In this document: one piece after another, positions 27,308 to 35,995 of the stretch
Layout of the letters: each line of letters opens with the position of its first letter
Position numbering within the stretch: position 1 is the stretch's first letter
DNA from: Candidatus Nitrosocosmicus oleophilus
GTDB taxonomy: Archaea; Thermoproteota; Nitrososphaeria; Nitrososphaerales; Nitrososphaeraceae
Assembly: GCF_000802205.1 (NCBI RefSeq)
Contig: NZ_CP012850.1
Coordinates: 3,064,587 to 3,128,586 of the forward strand
Reading direction: 5' to 3'
Length of the DNA stretch: 64,000 bases
Program-made: the position numbers and the translations under genes
The notes under the pieces: generated by a model
Told to the model about the DNA's origin: nothing
The model's input: only the letters and a program-made list of their open reading frames with translations
The model's database searches: none

Positions 27308-28396
27308 TTATTTATTCAGATATTCAGCAATAAGCTTGGCAGCCTCGGAAACTCCATTTGGCACCCTTTTTTCTTTTTTTAAACGAAAGCCTGAAAGATT
27401 ATCTTCCATAATTGTATCTAACTTATTAATATCCTCGTATGAAAACCCCAATTCTCTGGCCCTATCCTCTTGCTCAAAATGATTCTTAATTGGAATAAAA
27501 ATGCCAGGGGTACCGTATACTAAGCTCTCATCAATTGTAGATTTTCCTGCTAATGATATAATCAAGTCTGCTGCGTACACGTATTCATGGATATTGTTTA
27601 CAAAGCCGATATTCCTATAGGATTTATCTCTATTCTCATTGAATGAAATATTAGATGAATAAGATACTACCAAATCACAATCATGCCGTTTTTGTAATTT
27701 AGTAAAAGATTCGAGCGTCCTTCTTGTTAAATAATCTCCAGCTGACGTGCCCCCGGTAGTTAGCAAGATTGTAAATTTATTAAACGAGAACCTCTTTCTC
27801 AACTCATCTCGACTTGCTGTTATCTCTCTAACTATTGGACCCACATAAAATAAATTATCGCGATTATCCCCAGATTCTGGAATAATAACACAATCACTAG
27901 ATTTTATCAAATTACACATAGAATTGTTGAGATATTTTTCAATACCAGACAATATCCCATTTCTTATAAAATGAGTTCTAAGTATATCTGTAACAAAGAT
28001 TCTTGTAATATTGAGATCCTTGCCAACAGATAGAGAAGCAAAATCCTCATCAGTTACAATTAAAGGATTGGTATCCCGTTCCATGTCACTGGTAGATAGC
28101 CATTTTTTTACTTTTTTTTTGGATTTTCTGAAATAGGACACATATTTTAGCAACCATAAAAAACTGTTGTTTAACCTGCCTTCATCTATTGAAAACTCTG
28201 GAGGAAAATATAGATCATGGGCACTGAACTTTGATTCTTCTGAAGAATCATTCTCAATGGATATAAAATCAAAAGCTTTGGAACCCGTAATGAAGCTGAA
28301 ATCATAATAATTAAATGACTTGGCAATTTCCTTTACAATGGCAATATCCCGTGTTATATGTCCAAGACCAATTGGGCTTGAAAAAAATAATGTCAT
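27308..28396 (-). CDS. GT-B glycosyltransferase, MurG/GT28-like
   Basis: A 362-residue soluble GT-B fold protein. The N-terminal MTLFFSSPIGLGHITRDIAI is the Gly-rich acceptor loop seen in MurG and UDP-GlcNAc transferases. The C-terminal donor half has TILLTTGGTSAGDYLTRR, ADLIISLAGKSTIDE and YGTPGIFIPIKNHFEQEDRA, the nucleotide-sugar site. The acceptor is not known. It is first in the run with lysC and ilvE, an odd combination that may reflect shared transcription only. Confidence 0.82.
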   Translation of the reverse strand: MTLFFSSPIGLGHITRDIAIVKEIAKSFNYYDFSFITGSKAFDFISIENDSSEESKFSAHDLYFPPEFSIDEGRLNNSFLWLLKYVSYFRKSKKKVKKWLSTSDMERDTNPLIVTDEDFASLSVGKDLNITRIFVTDILRTHFIRNGILSGIEKYLNNSMCNLIKSSDCVIIPESGDNRDNLFYVGPIVREITASRDELRKRFSFNKFTILLTTGGTSAGDYLTRRTLESFTKLQKRHDCDLVVSYSSNISFNENRDKSYRNIGFVNNIHEYVYAADLIISLAGKSTIDESLVYGTPGIFIPIKNHFEQEDRARELGFSYEDINKLDTIMEDNLSGFRLKKEKRVPNGVSEAAKLIAEYLNK

Positions 28397-28550
28397 GTGG
28401 ATTAAACCAGCAGTATTAATGTAGAAATAATAAAAACAACGTGGATAGTTTCAAATTAAAGCTATTTTACAATCATAAGTAATTCATCGTCTGATATGAA
28501 TTTCATAAATAATGGTTTTGAAGACGAACCAAATAGTAGATTCCGCGGTT

Positions 28551-28811
28551 CTAAGGACAGCCTTCCATTTTTTGAATGTAGTAACCAGATTGACTAATGT
28601 CTTTTGCTACTACTGGTGGAGCCGCTTGAATATGGCAGAATTGACATTCCTCTTGTGTCATTTTCTGCCCTCCTTGATCAACACTTTCAAGATACTCCTT
28701 TCCGTATTCGATTGCTTTTTCATGGGGAGTATTTGCTTCTACAATCACATCAAAATGCATTATTCTTCCATCTTTTTTTGTAACATATGTATCATATACT
28801 GCACATTCCAT
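28551..28811 (-). CDS. DUF2024 family protein
   Basis: 86 residues beginning MECAVYDTYVTKKDGRIMHF, which is the DUF2024 signature, with a C-terminal CQFCHIQAAPP and SGYYIQKMEGCP. The cysteines could bind metal. Small stand-alone protein of unknown function, found in both bacteria and archaea. Confidence 0.8.
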   Translation of the reverse strand: MECAVYDTYVTKKDGRIMHFDVIVEANTPHEKAIEYGKEYLESVDQGGQKMTQEECQFCHIQAAPPVVAKDISQSGYYIQKMEGCP

Positions 28812-29032
28812 ATACCTTTTTTTGGACAGACATCATATTTAATTTATTACATCGTTATCTAATACGAAATTGAGATTTTGGTACTTTAGATGTTCAAAAT
28901 TCGATATGATATATGAAAACAGGATAATTGGCTTTACGTAACAACTACATAGAACCAACCATTATCAGAAAGCAAATGAAAATGTAGACAGAAAATCGTT
29001 GATTATACGCATGGAGTAGTAGTGGCACCTAC

Positions 29033-31618
29033 TTAGGGAATTCTTAAGGTATAAATCAATGGTTCTTTATGATGGTTCTGAACATCTTGGAAATGACCAT
29101 AGTTGACTCCTGCACAAGGCGTTGTATATGGCACACTAGAATTAATCAAGGCAGAAACTACTTCATCAGAAGTAGCACTAGGTTTAATACTTTTATACAA
29201 AGCGGCCTGTCCTGCAACAACAGGGGCTGCCATACTTGTACCACTGTCAAATGCGTACCCTTGTTCCTTGTAGGTCGAGAATATGTTCACACCCGGTGCT
29301 GCAAGATCAATACTATTGCCATAATTACTGAAACTCGCAGCATAATCGTCAGGACCTCCTATAGTACTATTGCCCCTACCTCCACATTCTCCGTCACTAT
29401 CAGATATCGCAGAAACTGCTATTACTCCAGGGATTCTTGCTGGAGAAGTTAATGAGGTGTTAATATTACTGTTTCCAGCGGCTACTACATATATCAATCC
29501 CTTTGCGAGAGATTCATTAATAGCCTTATCCAATTTGTTTGATGGTGGATTTTCAATACTTAGATTAACTATGTCTATCTCGTCAGCATGATCATTAACG
29601 TACTGTATGCCCTTTATTTGAGACGATAGAGGACAGTTGCCGTTGACATCACATACCTTTATTGCCCAAAGCTTTGCTCCGGGTGCGACGCCTAGAATAC
29701 CTATGGAATTATCTTTTGCTGCAGCTATTCCAGCAATATGAGATCCATGACCCAAGTCGTCATCCCCTGTTAGCGCACCTTCTACGAAAGATACATTCCT
29801 GTAGACATTCAAATCGGGATGGTCAAGACTTATTCCTGTATCCAAGATTGCGATATCAACATTCGAAAAATCTAATTCTCCCGATTGTTTGGAAAAAGCA
29901 TTTTCCAATTTTTCACTTGTGATATTGAGCACATTTGCATTGATCCTTTCAAGGCTATCAGGTATGGTTTGATTATGGTATCTAACTGAGGTGATCTTTC
30001 CGTTTAAATCTTGATTAATTGCAAAAATCCTTGGATCGTTACTAAGTTTGTTCATAAAATCCCTCTCATTTAGTTGTCCACTATTATTCATATTAATAAC
30101 AAAACCAGGTGGATTCTCAAAAACAAATTTTATTTCACCATTTTGGATATAATCTTGCGAAACTAGTCTTGAATTTGTGGTAACACTTTCATTCAACCAC
30201 ACAATAAATTGTAAAGGTATAGGTTCATACCTCAGATTTGGAACGAATGTTCTGTCAAATACGTATATCGTAGGAAAGGAAAAGTTTTCATTTAAGGAAA
30301 TATCAAATGTCTTGGTATTATTAACATTGTACTGATCTAGGATTTCTACTGTATACCAAGAATAATCTAGTCCGTTTAAGGTTATTACCGAGATATCAGA
30401 ATCACAATCAAAAAAATCATTATTCACAAAATATAGAGAATCTTCAGTTGTATATGGATTAGGAGATATCTTATATACTTGCGAAAAATCTTGATCGGTT
30501 ATAATTGTTAATGATCCTTTTGCAAAAATATCTGTTGGATTAGGTCCGCAATCCTTGACTGTTGTTTGAAACTCTTGTTGAATAGGAGTTTCAGGTGGGG
30601 TATCAGGAGTTTCAGGTGGGGTATCAGGAGTTTCAGGTGGGGTATCAGGAGTTTCAGGTGGGGTATCAGGAGTTTCAGGTGGGGTATCAGGAGTTTCAGG
30701 TGGGGTATCAGGAGTTTCAGGTGGGGTATCAGGAGTTTCAGGTGGGGTATCAGGAGTTTCAGGTGGGGTATCAGGAGTTTCAGGTGGGGTATCAGGAGTT
30801 TCAGGTGGGGTATCAGGAGTTTCAGGTGGGGTATCAGGAGTTTCAGGTGGGGTATCAGGAGTTTCAGGTGGGGTATCAGGAGTAACAGACACAGTTACAG
30901 AATCAGGATCACTGGTAGCAGTGTCACTACTTACCACTAACTGGAAGGTAAGTTTAGTTTCTTCTTCTACCTGTGGAGATGTAAATGTGGGATTTGCAGA
31001 TATAGGGTTATTTAGGATCACTTCTGGACCACTAGTCTGTTGCCAATCGAAGTTTAGTGATGGACGAACATCATCACCAGAAGTATTAGGATCATAGCTT
31101 TTGCTACCATCCAATTTGGTCAACATATCGCTTTGTACAGTTATGTCAGTGCCAGCATCAGCAACTGGAGATAAATAATCAGAGTTGGAGTCTGAGGAAG
31201 AGGTAGAGTTAGAGTTGGAGTCTGGGGAAGAGTTGGAGTCTGGGGAAGAGTTGGAGTCTGGGGAAGAGTTGGAGTCTGGGGAAGAGTTGGAGTCTGGGGA
31301 AGAGTTGGAGTCTGGGGAAGAGTTGGAGTCTGGGGAAGAGTTGGAGTCTGGGGAAGAGTTGGAGTCTGGGGAAGAGTTGGAGTCTGGGGAAGAGTTGGAG
31401 TCTGGGGAAGAGTTGGAGTCTGGGGAAGAGGTAGAGGTGTCGCCTTTTTCAACTTCTGGTTCAGAATTTCTCAATGTACCAAATGCTTTTGAGACATCAA
31501 AATCCTCTATTGATTTGAGTGGAATAAAAAAATAAAAATGAAAGACGCTAATTACAGACAATAAAAAAATAACAAATGAAACAAGAAATAATTTTCTATT
31601 GACCATTTTAGATTTCAC
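29033..31618 (-). CDS. secreted subtilisin-like serine protease with two tandem-repeat linkers
   Basis: An 861-residue extracellular protease (peptidase family S8). Order: signal/anchor segment (residues 8-32); 12 copies of the hexapeptide SSPDSN (about 63-135); a PKD/REJ-like beta-sandwich (about 150-245); about 14 copies of TPPETPD (about 245-345); an unassigned domain; an inhibitor-I9-like propeptide region (about 500-570); and the catalytic domain. Catalytic Asp is near 594 in VAILDTGIS, His near 626 in GHGSHIAG, oxyanion Asn in VVAAGNS, and Ser near 794 in GTSMAAP. All catalytic residues are intact. The Ser/Asp- and Thr/Pro-rich repeats probably form a stalk through the surface glycan layer and may be glycosylated. 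It lies 46 bp downstream of a small repeat protein. Confidence 0.93.
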   Translation of the reverse strand: MKSKMVNRKLFLVSFVIFLLSVISVFHFYFFIPLKSIEDFDVSKAFGTLRNSEPEVEKGDTSTSSPDSNSSPDSNSSPDSNSSPDSNSSPDSNSSPDSNSSPDSNSSPDSNSSPDSNSSPDSNSSPDSNSSPDSNSNSTSSSDSNSDYLSPVADAGTDITVQSDMLTKLDGSKSYDPNTSGDDVRPSLNFDWQQTSGPEVILNNPISANPTFTSPQVEEETKLTFQLVVSSDTATSDPDSVTVSVTPDTPPETPDTPPETPDTPPETPDTPPETPDTPPETPDTPPETPDTPPETPDTPPETPDTPPETPDTPPETPDTPPETPDTPPETPDTPPETPDTPPETPIQQEFQTTVKDCGPNPTDIFAKGSLTIITDQDFSQVYKISPNPYTTEDSLYFVNNDFFDCDSDISVITLNGLDYSWYTVEILDQYNVNNTKTFDISLNENFSFPTIYVFDRTFVPNLRYEPIPLQFIVWLNESVTTNSRLVSQDYIQNGEIKFVFENPPGFVINMNNSGQLNERDFMNKLSNDPRIFAINQDLNGKITSVRYHNQTIPDSLERINANVLNITSEKLENAFSKQSGELDFSNVDIAILDTGISLDHPDLNVYRNVSFVEGALTGDDDLGHGSHIAGIAAAKDNSIGILGVAPGAKLWAIKVCDVNGNCPLSSQIKGIQYVNDHADEIDIVNLSIENPPSNKLDKAINESLAKGLIYVVAAGNSNINTSLTSPARIPGVIAVSAISDSDGECGGRGNSTIGGPDDYAASFSNYGNSIDLAAPGVNIFSTYKEQGYAFDSGTSMAAPVVAGQAALYKSIKPSATSDEVVSALINSSVPYTTPCAGVNYGHFQDVQNHHKEPLIYTLRIP
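30587..30882. repeat. about 14 tandem copies of a 21-bp repeat
   Basis: The plus-strand unit GTTTCAGGTGGGGTATCAGGA is repeated nearly perfectly and encodes TPPETPD in the protease. Because 21 is a multiple of three, copy number can change without a frameshift, and other frames also stay open. Confidence 0.95.
31213..31430. repeat. about 12 tandem copies of an 18-bp repeat
   Basis: The plus-strand unit GAGTTGGAGTCTGGGGAA encodes SSPDSN on the reverse strand. It is near-perfect and in-frame, within the protease gene. Confidence 0.95.
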
Positions 31619-31664
31619 GGTTGAACATATTTTGTATCTAAAAAAGTACTCGTGCTCGATTCAA

Positions 31665-31955
31665 TCACAAGACAGGCATATGACGTCTATCGCTATCTAA
31701 CGAGCCTGGAAATGAAGAGATAGTCCCATTTATGTTATTCTCGGTTGAGTTGGAATCTGTCAGGAGGGTGGAGTTGGAATCTGTCAGGAGGGTGGAGTTG
31801 GAATCTGTCAGGAGGGTGGAGTTGGTATCCAAATTAGCAAAAACATTCGACAAGGTCAATGTAAATAGAGCAAGGATTAATAAGCTAATCGAAAAGACAG
31901 CAAAGAAATTATATCCATCGAATTTGTTGTAGTTTTTTATTGTCATACTATCCAT
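31665..31955 (-). CDS. small secreted protein with an 8-residue repeat
   Basis: About 96 residues; the third-codon-later Met (31946) may be the true start. A hydrophobic signal (FFAVFSISLLILALFTLTLS) ends near NVFA. Three copies of NSTLLTDS follow, then NSTENNINGT. Each repeat carries an N-x-T sequon. The stop is 46 bp before the subtilisin start, so the two are probably one operon. A TATA-like TTTATAAA lies at 31960-31967, close to the start. Confidence 0.65.
   Translation of the reverse strand: MDSMTIKNYNKFDGYNFFAVFSISLLILALFTLTLSNVFANLDTNSTLLTDSNSTLLTDSNSTLLTDSNSTENNINGTISSFPGSLDSDRRHMPVL
31746..31822. repeat. three tandem copies of a 24-bp repeat
   Basis: Unit GAGTTGGAATCTGTCAGGAG plus GGTG on the plus strand, encoding NSTLLTDS in the reverse frame. 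Its first 14 bases differ by one base from the start of the 18-bp repeat in the neighbouring protease gene. Confidence 0.9.
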
Positions 31956-32052
31956 GAAGTTTATAAATAGATAAATTTTGTCTTGACTTTATTATACTCT
32001 CATAGTCTAAAATTCTAAAAGTATAAGAATAATAGAAATTATTTAAGAGATT

Positions 32053-32751
32053 ATGAAAAATTATTTTGAAGGATATTATTGCAGGGATGACCTTCATTTA
32101 CAAGTAATTAATAAGGACAGTAATCGGAAAATTCTAAATGCACTGCGTGAAGCATATCCTATAGGTTTGTCGGTCGAGGAACTAAGCGAAGTTACCAAAC
32201 TACCAATAAAGACTGTCTACGCTCAGAAGGCCGAACTCTATAGAGAGTATTACATAAATCATGTTGAGGAAGAAAAGAAAAATCAAAGAGGTAGACCATC
32301 CAAAAGACAAGATCCTTTTATTTTCCGTAAGAGGGCTCGACTAGTAATTGAGGAGTTGTTTGGAGTTCACGATATATATGAAGGCAATAAACCAGTTCCT
32401 TTACCCCCCGGACACACAATTTATTCTGACGGTTTTGCAGAAACCTTGAGTAAGCTGACCCTCAAGGAGGAGAAGAATGAATTATTTATCACTCTTTTAG
32501 ATTATGCGAGAAAAGTACTGTCGAGAGCGTACAATAACGAGGAGATCAAAGATAAATGGGCTCCAAGTAATGAGGGAAATTATTGTTGTACCCAATGCGG
32601 GTTAAACCACGAAGCGCGTGATTTTTTTCGGGCAATATTTTTGAACTTAATTGATGAATTTGAACAGAGTAAGCATTTTGTGGATTTTCTCAAGGGCCAA
32701 AACATGGTAACTCAAAATTCCTATGAAAAAATTCGAACAACAGTGGAGTAA
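32053..32751 (+). CDS. putative transcription regulator with HTH and Cys motif
   Basis: 232 residues. The N-terminal helix-turn-helix (about residues 25-65) reads NRKILNALREAYPIGLSVEE then TKLPIKTVYAQKAEL. A basic hinge KNQRGRPSKRQ resembles an AT-hook, and a helical C-terminal domain follows with CCTQCGLNHEARDFFRA (about 175-195), where three Cys and one His could bind metal. It is divergent from the small repeat protein and subtilisin with only 97 bp between, so it may control them. The DNA-binding role is inference from the HTH. Confidence 0.65.
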   Translation: MKNYFEGYYCRDDLHLQVINKDSNRKILNALREAYPIGLSVEELSEVTKLPIKTVYAQKAELYREYYINHVEEEKKNQRGRPSKRQDPFIFRKRARLVIEELFGVHDIYEGNKPVPLPPGHTIYSDGFAETLSKLTLKEEKNELFITLLDYARKVLSRAYNNEEIKDKWAPSNEGNYCCTQCGLNHEARDFFRAIFLNLIDEFEQSKHFVDFLKGQNMVTQNSYEKIRTTVE

Positions 32752-33005
32752 AAGGAAGTACTGAGAATAGGTAAAAAAGCAAACTGGATTAACATGTTTA
32801 CAATAGCGACAGTTTTTTCGTTTTGATTTCCGAAATTCCTTTATCATATAATAATAATAAAGTTAGCTTCATTTGCAGGTTAGATGGTGAATTGTTCTCC
32901 ATTTATATTAATCACGGGAATGATCAATTTTTTGTTGAACCTGGACTACACTTGTAATTAGCGGGATAGATTTTAAAATTTATATTATAAGGATATGTCA
33001 AGTAA

Positions 33006-33143
33006 ACTACGAAGAAAACAATTTATGGGAAATGTCCCAATTGTAGATCCAAGGGTCAACTAGACGTGGTTTCCAGCACTCCAGGAAAAGAAAAATTTAA
33101 GTGCAATTCTTGTTATTTTAAATTTAGTTTAAATGATTTATAG
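33006..33143 (+). pseudogene. small zinc-ribbon ORF without a start codon
   Basis: The frame reads KTIYGKCPNCRSKGQLDVV, then a Gly/Lys turn and FKCNSCYFKFSL, ending at TAG 33141. The two CxxC knuckles are well formed. Directly upstream is a TAA in the same frame, while an ATG at 32995 (SSKLRRK) is in another frame and would join sensibly after a one-base shift. Either a frameshifted small gene or a non-ATG start. Confidence 0.45.
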
Positions 33144-33146
33144 CCA

Positions 33147-33180
33147 TTTACTATTCAAAAATAAATATTTGAATAGTAAA
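33147..33180. promoter_or_regulatory. perfect 13-bp inverted repeat
   Basis: TTTACTATTCAAA and TTTGAATAGTAAA are separated by 8 bp. It lies 30 bp before the 33211 gene and 3 bp after the zinc-ribbon ORF. It could be an operator or a transcript-end hairpin. The half-site TTTGAATAGT recurs near 63650. Confidence 0.6.
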
Positions 33181-33210
33181 ATTTAAAATATAATCGATAT
33201 AAGGAATGAT

Positions 33211-33486
33211 ATGAGTGCTACCTTTTTAGTTTTCTATAGATTTAAAACAATGACTCCGGAAGAATCCAAAAAAGCAAATGAGCAGTGGAGAGAGATGAAG
33301 AGGAGTTTGCCGCAGGGAATCGAGTTAATGGGAGAATATAGTCATGCGTGGGGTACTGAGTATAATGGATTTTTGCTCTTTGAATCAGATACCAGTGATG
33401 GATTTATGGACTGGTGGTCTAGTTTTAAGGATAGTATTAGATGGTATGTAGATCATACACACACGATTACTGCCAGAAGAAAATAA
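33211..33486 (+). CDS. small dimeric alpha/beta-barrel-like protein (DUF3303-like)
   Basis: 91 residues starting MSATFLVFYRFKTMTPEESK. It has a beta-alpha-beta pattern with an aromatic-rich second half (GEYSHAWGTEYNGFLLFESD, MDWWSSF), which resembles DUF3303/ABM-type small proteins. Its function is unknown. A T-run follows the stop. Confidence 0.6.
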   Translation: MSATFLVFYRFKTMTPEESKKANEQWREMKRSLPQGIELMGEYSHAWGTEYNGFLLFESDTSDGFMDWWSSFKDSIRWYVDHTHTITARRK

Positions 33487-33495
33487 TTTTTTTTT
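33487..33495 (+). terminator. T-run terminator
   Basis: Nine T residues immediately after the TAA of the 33211 gene. Confidence 0.5.
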
Positions 33496-33541
33496 ATTAA
33501 AAAGATAACAGTTTTATTTTGTGACGTTATAGTCAAGTTGT

Positions 33542-33778
33542 ATGAATCACAATGCCTTTGTTTTAATTAATTGTACGCTAGGGTCTGAAGCAAAGGTAAT
33601 GGAACAAATAAAGGATTTGGAATACGTCAATAAAGCTTATCGCGTTTATGGCGTTTATGATATAATAGTAAAAGTAAATGCTAGTGACAAAGAGGATTTG
33701 CAAAGGAAAGTCCTTTTGATTAGACGACTCAATGATATAAAATCCACATTGACACTACTTGAAATAAACAATTCATGA
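33542..33778 (+). CDS. stand-alone Lrp/AsnC ligand-binding (RAM) domain protein
   Basis: 78 residues forming only the effector-binding domain of Lrp/AsnC regulators: AFVLINCTLGSEAKVMEQIK, VNKAYRVYGVYDIIVKVNA, and STLTLLEI. There is no DNA-binding helix-turn-helix. Such single-domain forms are common in archaea and may oligomerise with full-length Lrp proteins or sense amino acids. Confidence 0.85.
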   Translation: MNHNAFVLINCTLGSEAKVMEQIKDLEYVNKAYRVYGVYDIIVKVNASDKEDLQRKVLLIRRLNDIKSTLTLLEINNS

Positions 33779-34141
33779 TCGCATTTTTGAAAATGATTTA
33801 TTGGTAGATAATATTGACGTTTTGAGAGCAAACGAAATTGAATTCATATCTACAAATTAGGAATAGATAGAAGGGCGTCATAGATGAGTAAGAATGTATG
33901 ATAGAGTAATACCCATCGTTCGCAATTCAGAATATTTTATGATTATTTCAAAAAATGATAATACCAATTTGACAAGAAATAGTACCCGATATTTTTGATT
34001 TTGGGTAACCGGATTTAGTTTACATTTATATTTGATCTTAACAGGCAAAATAAAAAAGAAAAATATATTAATAATACCTAAAAACCAAGCAAATTTCAAT
34101 TAATATTTATAGGATTTATATATAATAGAAAACTGCAGTCT
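33779..34141. other. intergenic region upstream of the flippase
   Basis: 363 bp, AT-rich. A leftward hydrophobic TTG-started frame (33878-34099) exists, but its composition is that of AT-rich noise. The flippase TATA box lies at the right end. Confidence 0.4.
34115..34122 (+). promoter_or_regulatory. TATA box of the flippase gene
   Basis: TTTATATA, about 20 nt before the GTG start at 34142, consistent with a leaderless transcript. Confidence 0.55.
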
Positions 34142-35599
34142 GTGAATGAATTTTTTGACAAGGATAGCGAAAAAAGGGATGAAAACCAAGACAAAAACAT
34201 AGATGGCATCTCCTCTCATTTTACAAGCTCTGGTATACTTTTATTTCTAAATCAGTTAGTTTTGGCCTTTGGTAACTGGATTTTCTGGATGCTGATTTCA
34301 AGATTCGCATCAACAGTAGAAATAGGTCAAGCAACCACCATATACAGCTTGGTGGTTTTTGTTACCACAATCATTCAATTTGGCATAGAATATCCAATTC
34401 TGAAATATTCCTTAAAATATAGAGAGTCCATACTATTTACTACTTTTATCATTGAGATGGGTTTAAGCCTCCTTGCCATCCCATTCATGGTTTATTTCTT
34501 CGCAAATTTTGAAGATAACAACCTGGGTCAGTTTGAATGGCTAGCTATACTAATGGTCATCATGACTGCACCGGGCATAATCGCACATTACCTTCTATTG
34601 AGTTTATTTAAAATCAGAACAGTTTTAATCATAGACATTATTGCTACAGTCATAAAATTTTTGGTTGGTTTTATTCTTGTAATATATGGTTTTGGAGCCT
34701 CGGGCATTTTGTTTGCATTTTTAATAAATGTCAGCATTGTAAGTTTGTTTACGTTTGCAATTGTCCTAAAGGAGATGCCATTTAGATTAAATTTCAAGGT
34801 TTTTAAAGTAGTAATCAAAGATGGTTTGATAAACACACCTTCAAAAATATCAAGGGTCTTTGTTTTTAGTCTAAGTGTAATCCTATTAGCCGTTTTTGGT
34901 GTTGATGTTTCACAGATTGGAATTTTCTACATGGCTTTAACAATAAGTCTCATAGCCGGAGGATTTGCTACCAATATTGGTCTAATGGTAATACCCGCAT
35001 CAATCAGAACCGAGAGAGACTATGCATCTTCAGCTTTGCGGATAGGTTTAAGCTTCACGATCCCGCTCATAATGATTTTGATAACTCAATCATATGCCAT
35101 ACTAGGCTTCATAGGTAATAGCTATACTGTCGCAAGCGTTGATTTAATAATTCTTGGACTTTCCATATTACCTTCGTCTATAACTATAATAGCAATTTCG
35201 GAATTTAACCTTACAAATCAATATAAAAAGATCCTGTTTATAGGAATAGTAGAAATCATTATCTTCATTGTAACCTTCTCCATTCTAGTTCCAAATCTCA
35301 ATATTTTGGGAGCATCATTAGCTACTTTAGTTGCTTTCATAGCGTCTGCAATAATATCCATAATTTGGATCAAAAAAACTTCCTTACGATACATCTTAAC
35401 CTCATTAGTATCACTTGCATCTGGAATCATAATATGGCAAACTATAAGCTTTATTGCAGGAAATGGGCTCATAGCCACTATCATAAATCTGATAGTAGTG
35501 GTACTTGCCTCATCAGCTATAGTATTTTATTTAAATAAAATTACTATTCGTGAGTTAATTTCTATGATAAGGTCGGTGGCTAAAATGAATAATGAATAA
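34142..35599 (+). CDS. polysaccharide/oligosaccharide flippase (Wzx/MVF-like)
   Basis: A 485-residue membrane protein with about 14 predicted helices and a short polar N-terminus of about 25 residues; starts at GTG. The arrangement LNQLVLAFGNWIFWMLISRF, then TVEIGQATTIYSLV, and a central long amphipathic segment (TPSKISRVFVFSLSVILLAV) match the polysaccharide transporter (PST/Wzx) family, which flips lipid-linked glycans across the membrane. Its place at the start of the glycosylation island fits this role. Confidence 0.85.
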   Translation: MNEFFDKDSEKRDENQDKNIDGISSHFTSSGILLFLNQLVLAFGNWIFWMLISRFASTVEIGQATTIYSLVVFVTTIIQFGIEYPILKYSLKYRESILFTTFIIEMGLSLLAIPFMVYFFANFEDNNLGQFEWLAILMVIMTAPGIIAHYLLLSLFKIRTVLIIDIIATVIKFLVGFILVIYGFGASGILFAFLINVSIVSLFTFAIVLKEMPFRLNFKVFKVVIKDGLINTPSKISRVFVFSLSVILLAVFGVDVSQIGIFYMALTISLIAGGFATNIGLMVIPASIRTERDYASSALRIGLSFTIPLIMILITQSYAILGFIGNSYTVASVDLIILGLSILPSSITIIAISEFNLTNQYKKILFIGIVEIIIFIVTFSILVPNLNILGASLATLVAFIASAIISIIWIKKTSLRYILTSLVSLASGIIIWQTISFIAGNGLIATIINLIVVVLASSAIVFYLNKITIRELISMIRSVAKMNNE

Positions 35600-35995
35600 T
35601 AATGATTGACTAAGAACTCAGTTCACTAACCATAATTCTGCTTATGGGATATGTTCATATCCGCTTCTATGTGTATACGATAGAAAACAAAAGAAGCATT
35701 AGCGTTTATTCTAGAATTTGAGACAATATCTCACCTAGATAGGTCGAAATTTCAGATAGCTTTAGACAAATGATCAATCAAGTGAAATTGGACTCATTCT
35801 AATGGAAAAGATCATATGAATGGAACCTGTCAAACTTAAGATATTATCCCAATTCAGATCCAACATAATTCAAATTCGTGGTAACAAGGATATAGAATTA
35901 AGAGCGTAAATGAAAATGTTGAAATCTTTAATAATTTATATTAAGAAAAATAAAAAAAGGAAAATTTTTTTTTTTGGCGTTCAAAATAAAAAAAA
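35600..35995. other. intergenic region between convergent genes
   Basis: 396 bp, no ORF supported. It contains an 11-T run (35965-35975) at the distal end and A/T stretches that probably serve as terminators for both flanking genes. Confidence 0.45.
35983..35995 (-). terminator. U-run terminator of the repeat protein gene
   Basis: Read leftward, a near-continuous T-run follows directly after the stop at 35996. Confidence 0.45.

Noticed and set aside
30566-30940. Plus-strand frames with RSFRWGI or GYQEFQV repeats
   Set aside because: They arise because the 21-bp repeat of the protease gene is stop-free in several frames; no start signal or independent support.
30587-31430. CRISPR-like array
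   Set aside because: The repeats are directly adjacent with no unique spacers and encode protein repeats, so they are coding minisatellites.
31141-31535. Frames of SGEELE and LPQTPT repeats on both strands
   Set aside because: By-products of the 18-bp repeat within the protease gene, where the SSPDSN frame continues into the signal peptide and catalytic domain.
33878-34099. Leftward hydrophobic frame of 73 codons
   Set aside because: TTG start, AT-driven Phe/Ile/Lys composition and no motif; probably chance, although a TATA-like stretch lies nearby.
35965-35975. Eleven-T run as the flippase terminator
   Set aside because: It is about 365 bp after the flippase stop, so its link to that gene is uncertain; only the U-run of the opposite gene is listed.
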